Position numbers and translations under genes: made by a program
The notes under the pieces: model-generated
Seen by the model: only the letters and a program-made list of their open reading frames with translations
Told to the model about the DNA's origin: nothing
Databases searched by the model: none
From: Limnanthes douglasii subsp. nivea
Taxonomy: Eukaryota; Streptophyta; Magnoliopsida; Brassicales; Limnanthaceae
Reading direction: 5' to 3'
Assembly (NCBI GenBank): GCA_036936605.1
Contig: JAUPFV010000004.1
Location: 89,554,334 to 89,618,333, forward strand
Length of the DNA: 64,000 nt
Shown: one piece after another, positions 57,700 through 64,000 of the stretch
Numbering within the stretch: the first letter of the stretch is position 1
Layout of the letters: each line of letters opens with the position of its first letter

Positions 57700-57937
57700 C
57701 AACTAATTTCGGGATGGAGAAAGCACCTAATTCCGAGATGTCATCTCGGAATTGATTCCATATTGATTCATTAATTCAACAGAAGAAATGCACCTAATTC
57801 TGAGATAGCACCTCATAATTATGTGCTTTAAATTTAAAAAAAAAACGACACCTCATTCGGGATGCCATCTTGGAATCAAGTGTTTTGTTTTTAAAAAAAA
57901 TTGTACCTAATTCTGAGACGATATCTCAGAATTAGGT
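57700..57937. repeat. Cluster of inverted repeats, left of the PMD fragment
   Basis: Palindromes: 57,729-57,753 (perfect, arms AATTCCGAGATG, one-base centre), 57,790-57,826 (imperfect), 57,850-57,885 (imperfect) and 57,905-57,937 (perfect arms ACCTAATTCTGAGA, five-base centre). All share the core AATTCYGAGATG...CATCTCRGAATT. Confidence 0.8.
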
Positions 57938-57959
57938 GCTTGTTATTTAAAAAACGATA

Positions 57960-58600
57960 ATCTAGTATCCACTTTGCACGTTCATCTACGTCATTTCTTC
58001 TATGCACTTCCAAAATCTACCGCATATGGGTAACCCAGTAATGATGGCCACATCGTCTAAAGTGACGGTCATCTCACCAAAGGAAAAGTGAAATGATGTC
58101 GTCTGAGGATGCCAATGTTCTATGAAAGCGGCTACCAAAGGTAGCTCAGTACTCCAACGGTGGAGGGCGTCCAAAAATGGTCTAAAAGGGGTGGACTCAA
58201 CAACCTCACGCACATTATTATCAAAAAATAAAAATAATTACACGATAACTTGTAGCAAAAAATACTTACTCAACCATGATAAACATGGTACGCCGTATGG
58301 TTTGTAAAAACTTTGTAGTGGCGTATGTGTGGAAATCGTGTTAAAAATGCCTCTTTCTCGGCTACTAAAGTTGTTTCGTCCTAGCCTTCGTCAATTTCAT
58401 CATCTTCCGATTCTGATTACGGTATTGAAACTGGAGATGGTTCCCTTCTTGCACCCCGCCGATTATGTCTAATGGAACGAGACATAGGTTTAGGGGCAGC
58501 AATTTCAAGAGGTTGCGGCGTCTTAACCATATCTGGTTCGTTTGCGGCATTTGGAGCGGATGATAAAAAGCCACAAAAATTACTCTTTAGTAGCTTTCTT
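57960..58600 (-). pseudogene. Plant mobile domain (PMD, MAIN-like) gene fragment
   Basis: The minus-strand exon at 58,213-57,986 reads PFRPFLDALHRWSTELPLVA, FIEHWHPQTTSFHFSFGEMT and VTLDDVAIITGLPICGR. This is the conserved start of the plant mobile domain found in MAIN/MAIL proteins and in many MULE and gypsy-linked ORFs. An upstream exon-like segment (about 58,560-58,290) reads PKPMSRSIRHNRRGARREP, an acidic stretch, one stop, then FLTRFPHIRHYKVFTNHTAY. A GTAAGT near 58,270 and an AG near 58,213 could be intron ends. The rest of the domain (normally over 300 residues) is missing. Confidence 0.75.
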
Positions 58601-58689
58601 GTCCCATACTACAAACATAGGAAAAATTTATAAGTTATTATAATCAATAACAATAAAAGAACCATCACAAGCAATTTTTTTAAACAAAA

Positions 58690-58775
58690 GCATGTGATCC
58701 GAGGCATCATCTCGGAATTACATGCTTTTTGTATAAAAAACATGTGATTCTGAGACATCATCTCAGAATCACATG
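58690..58775. repeat. Two inverted repeats, right of the PMD fragment
   Basis: 58,686-58,730 is an imperfect palindrome with outer arms AAAAGCATGT. 58,741-58,775 has perfect 15-bp arms (CATGTGATTCTGAGA and its complement) around CATCA. The same core is found left of the fragment. Confidence 0.8.
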
Positions 58776-60271
58776 CTTTTGTTTAAAAAAATAGGAAACA
58801 ACAAACTTCAGCAAACAAACTTAGTTTAGCAAAAATATAGAGCAAACACATAAAAAACACTAACCCACAGCAACCTTACAAGTCTAAAACATAAAAAATA
58901 TCAACCAACATACTTCAGCAGGTTACCAGCATTGTTCAACCAGAAAAACAGCAGGTCAACAACATTGTTCTACCAACTATCAAAAATATTTCAACCAAAT
59001 TTTTACACAATACCAGTTAGATACTTTCACCAAAATTGTGTTAAAAACAGCAGTTTAGTAGCTTTTGAGCAGTTTACCAACTATCGAATATACTTTCACC
59101 AAATTTTAACACAAAATTGATTATAAGAACATATAAATACTTTCACAAACTACATTCAACAGACACTAAACCAGTTATATACTTTAACAAACTACATTCA
59201 ACATATAGATACTTTCACCAAAATACTACTATATTACTTCTACAAAATCAGACACTAAACCAAACACTATGTTACTTCTACGAAATCAGACACTACCACT
59301 CTGTTAATCAACACAAACAACAAGAACTAAGTTTCTAAAAAGTACATAGCTCTGCTCTATTAATCAAACCAAAACATGTAAAAATACAAAGCTCTACTCT
59401 ATTAATCAAACCAAAACATGTAAAAATACAAACAACAAAGAACTAAAATCCAAAAGCCAATATCATTCTTGAGAACTAAAAACACAAACAACAGAGAACT
59501 ATTATCTACATTCAAAACGAAATCAGTATACTGTATTGGACCAAATTTGATAAAATAAAATACATACTTCCTTAAAAAAGTTTGCGTGGGGTCATGTGTT
59601 CCTCTTCCTAATCCTCAGTCCTTGGCTTGGAAAAACCTTAAACTGTAAATCTGAACACAAAGAAAGGGAAAAATAAATAATCAATGGCGTTTCGAGGTAG
59701 AGATGGTAAAGAAGCTGATTAAGAAAGTCGGAGAATAGACTGTTATCAACAAAATCAGACTATCATCAACTAAAATCGATAAAAATAAACACCATCAACT
59801 AAAAATGGATTGTTATCAACAAAATCGTACATGAATCGAACCCACCTAATCGAAATCGAACTCGACCTCGAACAAAAATAAGAAAAACTTAAAAAAGGAA
59901 TTTCGGTTTAGAAGAAAGAGAGGAAAAAATGTGAATGATTTCGATTTTGAAGAAAGAAAGGGGTTTTGGAATGACTTTCTCAGTTAGAAAATGGGAGAGT
60001 TAAAAATATGAGTAATTTATACTATAGTGGCTAGGGTTTAGTTAATGATAAAAAGGATTTAGTGGTGCTAGATTGATGGATGGAAGAGTGGGAGTTAATG
60101 TTATTCTTGAAAATGAGAGAATAAGAATAAATGGATTGATGGATGAGTCGGTCGGAGTTAGAAGTGTTCTTGAAAATAAAAGAATCAGAGTAAAAGAATT
60201 GTTAAAGTAAAAATATTAATGGAAGAAACACCATCATAGAATTTTTTTTCAATTATAAAAAAAGTAAAAAA
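58776..60271. other. Spacer with short degenerate tandem repeats
   Basis: The stretch 58,900-59,330 repeats ACTTTCACCAAA, CAAACTACATTCAACA and AAATCAGACACTA phrases irregularly. Two 42-bp units with near identity start at 59,349 and 59,391 (GCTCTRCTCTATTAATCAAA). Two related 55-bp units lie at about 60,074-60,130 and 60,137-60,195. No gene is recognised. Confidence 0.6.
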
Positions 60272-60284
60272 TATTATAGAAAAA
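60272..60284. repeat. Possible target-site duplication left of the WRKY retrocopy
   Basis: TATTATAGAAAAA here recurs at 62,689-62,701, next to the A10 tract after the WRKY gene. It is AT-rich, so chance agreement cannot be excluded. Confidence 0.45.
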
Positions 60285-60438
60285 ATATGAAAGCAACTTC
60301 CAATATATAAATTTAAATTATATCTCCAAAAAACAAAGAGAAGGCCATGACTAGAAGAACTAAAATCTTGAATCTCCAATAACTGCAATCTTGATCCTGC
60401 AACTTCCCTCCTATTAGTATATCCCAACGTCACGTGGA

Positions 60439-62484
60439 ATGGTGGAAGGTTCGCCAGGAACCTCCGCGACGCAGGAGCTCACCGGTGACCACTCGAAGCC
60501 TCCTCTTGACCCATTTGCAATCTCTGCACAAATCGAAAGAAACAATCATTCAATCTTGGCTCCTAATAGAAGTAACCAATCTCACATATCTTCAACAAGT
60601 TATCTCGAGACACAAGAAGCGTCACAAATCCAAGGACCTGGGAATCCCCTTTTGCATTCAGATCACTCCACTAGCTTAAGCAGTCAATTAACCCAAGATC
60701 ATTTCCTACAACCACAACAGAACACAGATTATAATAATATCCAAAGCCAAAGCCAAAGCCAGAGCCAGTCGTGTGAATACAAAAGAGAACAGGAAAGAGG
60801 AGAAGATGGTTACAACTGGAAACGATACGGTGATAAACTAGTGAAAGGAAACCGAAAGAGTTATTACAAGTGCACTTTTCAAGGTTGTCCAAGGAAAAAG
60901 ACAGTTGAGACATCTTCAGATGGTCAATTTATTGAGATTGTTTACAATGAAAGTCATAATCATCCATCACCTCGCTCTAATAAACGATCTTTGTATCACA
61001 CTTTGGACGATCAATCGGTGGAAATTGATTCTTATTTAGTTCAGGAGGATAATGTTTCGGGTTCGATTGGAGACGAGTTCGACCAAGGTTCGCCTACTAG
61101 TAATCATTGCGGAGATAATAACTATGAGAACGAACCTCTAGCGAAAAGATGGAAGCGAGAGAGTGAACATGGGGGTGGTGTTATAGGTGCTAGAAACAGA
61201 GTAGTAATCCAAACTACAAGTGATATTGACGTACTTCCTGATGGGTACAGGTGGATGAAATATGGCCATAAATCTATCAAAGGAAAACCGAACCCGAGGA
61301 GCTACTACAAATGCACAGCCTTAGGATGTCCAGTGAGGAAACAAGTCGAAAGAGCATCACATGACATGAGGGATGTGATCACAAGTTATGAAGGTAAACA
61401 CACCCATGATGTGCCTGCCGCACCTGGAAGTGGTTCCAAACTCAAAAGAACATCAGCCAAAGCTATGCAAAGGTCAATTAGGCCTGCAGCTGTTTCTGGT
61501 GACTCCAGTTACTCAAACCCTTTTCAGGAAGCAATCGCCAGACCATTTACACTTCCAATGCCAATTATGCCTGCAGCTGTTTCTGATCTCTCCAATTACT
61601 CAAACCCTTTTCTGGAAGCATTTACACTTCCAATGCCAATTATGCCTGCAGCTGTTTCTGATCTCTCCAATTACTCAAACCCTTTTCTGGAAGCATTTAC
61701 ACTTCCAATGCCAATTATGCCTGCAGCTGTTTCTGATCTCTCCAATTACTCAAACCCTTTTCTGGAAGCATTTACACTTCCAATGCCAATTATGCCTGCA
61801 GCTGTTTCTGATCTCTCCAATTACTCAAACCCTTTTCTGGAAGCATTTACACTTCCAATGCCAATTATGCCTGCAGCTGTTTCTGATCTCTCCAATTACT
61901 CAAACCCTTTTGAGGGAGCAATCGCCGAACCATTTCCACTTCAAATGCCGATGATGCCTGAACCTTTTTTTGGTCATTCCAATTACTCAAACCCTTTTGA
62001 GGGAGCAATCACCAGACCATTTCCACTTCAAATGCCGAGTATGCGTGCACCTGAGTCTGGTCACTCCTATTACTCAAACCCTATTGAGGGAGCAATCGCC
62101 AGACCATTTATGCTTCAAATGCCGAGTATGCCTGCATCTGTTTCTGGTCACTCCAATTACTCAAACCCTTTTGTGGGAGCAATCGCCAGACCATTTACAC
62201 CTGCACCTGTTTCTGGTCACTCCAATTACTCAAACCCATTTCAGGAAGAAAACACCGGACCATTTCCACATCAAATGCCGATTATGCCTGCACCTGTTTC
62301 TGGTCACTCCAGCTACTCAAACCCTTTTCAGGGAGCAACCGCCAGACCATTTACAGTTCAAAAGCTGAACAACCCTATTGAGAATGACTTGCGCTACCAA
62401 ATGAATCAGTTACAACACCAACAGACTTCAGTCGCAGAAGAAGAGCCTAAGGATGATTCTTTTTCCGATTCATTCTTGGCTTGA
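60439..62484 (+). CDS. Group I-type WRKY transcription factor, intronless, with C-terminal repeats
   Basis: 681 aa, a single exon. It would be a nuclear DNA-binding regulator. The N-terminal WRKY domain (residues about 123-176) has the heptad WKRYGDK instead of WRKYGQK and zinc ligands C145, C150, H173, H175 intact. The C-terminal domain (about 268-324) has WMKYGHK and ligands C292, C297, H321, H323. Normal group I genes have several introns, including one at the PRSYYKC position; here the code is continuous. Residues 349-643 are 11 repeats with core SNYSNPF. The acidic end EEEPKDDSFSDSFLA resembles WRKY33/25/26-like proteins. ATG at 60,439 is the first in frame; a CACGTG lies at 60,431-60,436. 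It is probably an expressed or recently formed retrogene; altered heptads may reduce or change W-box binding. Confidence 0.85.
   Translation: MVEGSPGTSATQELTGDHSKPPLDPFAISAQIERNNHSILAPNRSNQSHISSTSYLETQEASQIQGPGNPLLHSDHSTSLSSQLTQDHFLQPQQNTDYNNIQSQSQSQSQSCEYKREQERGEDGYNWKRYGDKLVKGNRKSYYKCTFQGCPRKKTVETSSDGQFIEIVYNESHNHPSPRSNKRSLYHTLDDQSVEIDSYLVQEDNVSGSIGDEFDQGSPTSNHCGDNNYENEPLAKRWKRESEHGGGVIGARNRVVIQTTSDIDVLPDGYRWMKYGHKSIKGKPNPRSYYKCTALGCPVRKQVERASHDMRDVITSYEGKHTHDVPAAPGSGSKLKRTSAKAMQRSIRPAAVSGDSSYSNPFQEAIARPFTLPMPIMPAAVSDLSNYSNPFLEAFTLPMPIMPAAVSDLSNYSNPFLEAFTLPMPIMPAAVSDLSNYSNPFLEAFTLPMPIMPAAVSDLSNYSNPFLEAFTLPMPIMPAAVSDLSNYSNPFEGAIAEPFPLQMPMMPEPFFGHSNYSNPFEGAITRPFPLQMPSMRAPESGHSYYSNPIEGAIARPFMLQMPSMPASVSGHSNYSNPFVGAIARPFTPAPVSGHSNYSNPFQEENTGPFPHQMPIMPAPVSGHSSYSNPFQGATARPFTVQKLNNPIENDLRYQMNQLQHQQTSVAEEEPKDDSFSDSFLA
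61483..62367 (+). repeat. In-frame tandem repeat in the WRKY gene (11 units)
   Basis: Units start at 61,483, 61,570, 61,645, 61,720, 61,795, 61,870, 61,957, 62,044, 62,131, 62,200 and 62,287. Lengths are 87, four times 75, four times 87 (one of 69), then a last partial unit; all complete units are multiples of three. The four 75-bp units (61,570-61,869) look identical and encode 25 residues with SDLSNYSNPFLEAFTLPMPI. Other units have SGHSNYSNPFEGAIARPF. Confidence 0.95.
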
Positions 62485-62701
62485 ATTGTACTACGCTTAG
62501 ATAATAGTGCCACAACTAGTGATACGATCTGACTCGAACGTTCTGGTACAAATCTTATAGCTTAATTTTTGTACATTATACAAGTTACTGGCCATGTTTA
62601 TCAAGATGTTACTTTTGATTTTGGTTGAGGTCTCTTGTAACTTGGTCATCCTTTATTATTGTATTAGTCAGTCATATAAAAAAAAAAGTATTATAGAAAA
62701 A
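62485..62701 (+). other. 3' UTR, A10 tract and possible target-site duplication of the WRKY retrocopy
   Basis: After the stop, about 190 bp of AT-rich sequence ends in ten A residues (62,678-62,687). G and TATTATAGAAAAA (62,689-62,701) follow, repeating 60,272-60,284. An A tract directly followed by a repeat of the upstream flank is the expected right end of an L1-mediated retrocopy. Confidence 0.5.
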
Positions 62702-63330
62702 TAACTTCACCTTACCAAACAATAACCATTCCCATAAATAACATGTTTGTTAGAAAAAGAGATACGGGCACGAATGAAAGCAACCTGCCTTATTGATCTA
62801 ACACATGCGTTGCGTAAATGTTTTCTATTCCAGTTCAAACAGATTGTGATCTCTTAAAGAGTTGGCGATTCAGTTTCTGCCATATGCAAATGTCAGTACT
62901 TCTGTCCTATACAAACGAGCCAACCTATCGGATAGTCAGTCAATCATGTTCACCCACGGGACATTGTTCCCAGCTCCACCAGCTTTATCTTATGAGTAAT
63001 TACAACCGGGGGTTTATAACTGTCGGTTAAAAAAATCATTCATTATTATTTTATAATTTAATATTTAAATTTAAGTTGTTTAATATAAAAACTCTTTAAA
63101 AATAGTAACTAAAGTTTATCCTAATTGGTGCAGTTGTAAACATTTTTATTTATTGTATATAGGATAATGCTAACAGGATCGAAAAACACTTAAGCTTTTT
63201 ATATTTAATTTTAATTATTTTTTTAAACATATAATTAGGATACAGAATTTAAAAAAAATAGTTTTTAAGAAAATAGATAGAAACCTAAACATCCTTAACG
63301 AATGGTCTTTGGACATCGTTAGCATTTTCC
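62702..63330. other. Spacer upstream of the UGT gene
   Basis: No gene or repeat is recognised. AT-rich from 63,030 to 63,290. One 70-codon ORF at 62,818-63,030 has no family resemblance. Confidence 0.6.
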
Positions 63331-63346
63331 TTTATATATACACGTG
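63331..63346 (+). promoter_or_regulatory. TATA box and abutting G-box of the UGT gene
   Basis: TTATATATA at 63,332-63,340 is followed directly by CACGTG at 63,341-63,346, 33 bp before the start codon. The TATA lies about 39-47 bp before the ATG, so the leader must be very short or start further downstream. Confidence 0.6.
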
Positions 63347-63378
63347 ACCACTGAAACTGAAGAAAGATTGAATTCAAG

Positions 63379-63904
63379 ATGGCTAGCTTATCGACTTCAG
63401 GCAAAAAGGCACATGCAGTTTTCATGCTGGTGCCAGCACAAGGCCATATAACTCCTATGTTAAAACTAGCCAAGCTATTACACTCCCGCTACAACTTCCA
63501 CATAACATTTGTTCACACCGACTACAACTACCGCCGTTACATTAAATCAAGGGGTGCTGACGCCCTTAAAGGCTTACCGGACTTCTGTTTTGAAACAATT
63601 CCTGATGGGCTTCCTCCTGTTTCCGACGATGCTATTGACGTGACACAGGACATAGCTTCCATAGCAGATTCGACTTCAAAATGCTGTTTGGCTCCGTTCA
63701 GGAAGCTGCTTGAGAAACTAAACTCGGTCGAGAATGCGCCAAGTGTTAGCTGTATAGTGTCAGATGGGTGTACGAGCTTCACTCTTGATGCTGCCGAAGA
63801 GATCGGGATTCCTGAAGTGGTGTTTTGGACGCCTAGTGCTTGTGCCTTCTTGAGCTATTCTTATTATCCTCATCTTCTGGAGAAAGGTCTCGTACCACTT
63901 AAAG
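63379..63904 (+). CDS. UDP-glycosyltransferase, UGT85A-like, first exon (partial)
   Basis: Cytosolic family 1 glycosyltransferase that moves glucose from UDP-glucose to small acceptors (terpenoids, cyanohydrins, cytokinins or iridoids in the UGT85 group). The exon encodes about 175 residues of the acceptor-binding half: PAQGHITPMLKLAKLLHSRY with catalytic His23, TFVHTDYNYRRYIKSRGADA, FETIPDGLPP, and CIVSDG with the partner Asp129. The exon ends PLK then G at a GT donor (63,905), the phase and position of the single intron common in UGT85 genes; unspliced reading stops six codons later. The C-terminal half with the PSPG box lies outside the window. The ATG at 63,379 is the first after a TATA box. 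No defect seen. The substrate cannot be told. Confidence 0.93.
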
Positions 63905-64000
63905 GTAAAGGATAAATAATGAAAGTAATAATCTATCTAAATTTATTATTATTCATCAATTATAATTGCTGCAATAATCTATCTATACACACCCGAATTA
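63905..64000 (+). other. Start of the UGT intron
   Basis: GTAAAG donor, then AT-rich sequence to the window end, consistent with an intron of unknown length. Confidence 0.75.

Noticed and set aside
61388..62368. Two long ORFs (188 and 132 codons) overlapping the WRKY gene in another frame
   Set aside because: They arise because the repeat units are multiples of three without stops in that frame; the His/Leu/Gln-rich translation has no family features and the WRKY frame is clearly the real one.
1..64000. CRISPR arrays, rRNA or complete tRNA genes
   Set aside because: None seen; the direct repeats present are LTRs, tandem units or coding repeats.

Overview
The window is nuclear DNA of a flowering plant, almost certainly a eudicot. 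It has AT-rich spacers, Ty3/gypsy LTR retrotransposons with plant-type primer-binding sites, a plant L1-type LINE, an Au-like SINE, a FAR1/MULE transposase with plant introns, a plant mobile domain fragment, a WRKY gene and a UGT85-type glucosyltransferase gene. There is no operon structure. I cannot name the species.

Layout. 1-2,050: AT-rich, no gene. 2,050-11,050: decayed Tat-lineage Ty3/gypsy element B on the minus strand, with its accessory antisense ORF on the plus strand. 11,060-15,795: chromovirus-type element F, minus strand, fused end to end to B. 15,796-18,270: one unrecognised ORF, otherwise empty. 18,270-44,525: a nest. Old Tat-lineage element C (plus strand) was hit twice inside its own antisense ORF: by element A (24,162-34,117, LTRs of 741 bp, target-site duplication CCAGT) and by element D (34,518-43,997, LTRs of about 375 bp, target-site duplication CGACC). 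D in turn carries a further partial element E. 45,300-52,030: an L1-type LINE on the minus strand, its endonuclease domain split by a 1.1-kb TRIM-like LTR element (target-site duplication CAAAA). 52,040-54,450: AT-rich spacer with one SINE. 54,453-56,820: broken FAR1/MULE transposase gene. 57,000-58,800: unrecognised ORF and a plant mobile domain fragment surrounded by palindromes. 60,272-62,701: intronless group I WRKY gene with signs of retroposition. 63,331-64,000: promoter and first exon of a UGT85-type gene that runs off the window.

The only genes that look intact and possibly functional are the WRKY ORF (681 codons) and the UGT exon. Every transposase, integrase and reverse transcriptase seen is interrupted by stops or frameshifts, and several catalytic residues are replaced. 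The points most worth follow-up are the antisense ORFs of the Tat elements, which carry plausible introns on the antisense strand only; the WRKY retrocopy, whose two WRKYGQK heptads are both altered and whose C-terminus is an 11-unit repeat; and the cluster of inverted repeats around the plant mobile domain fragment.
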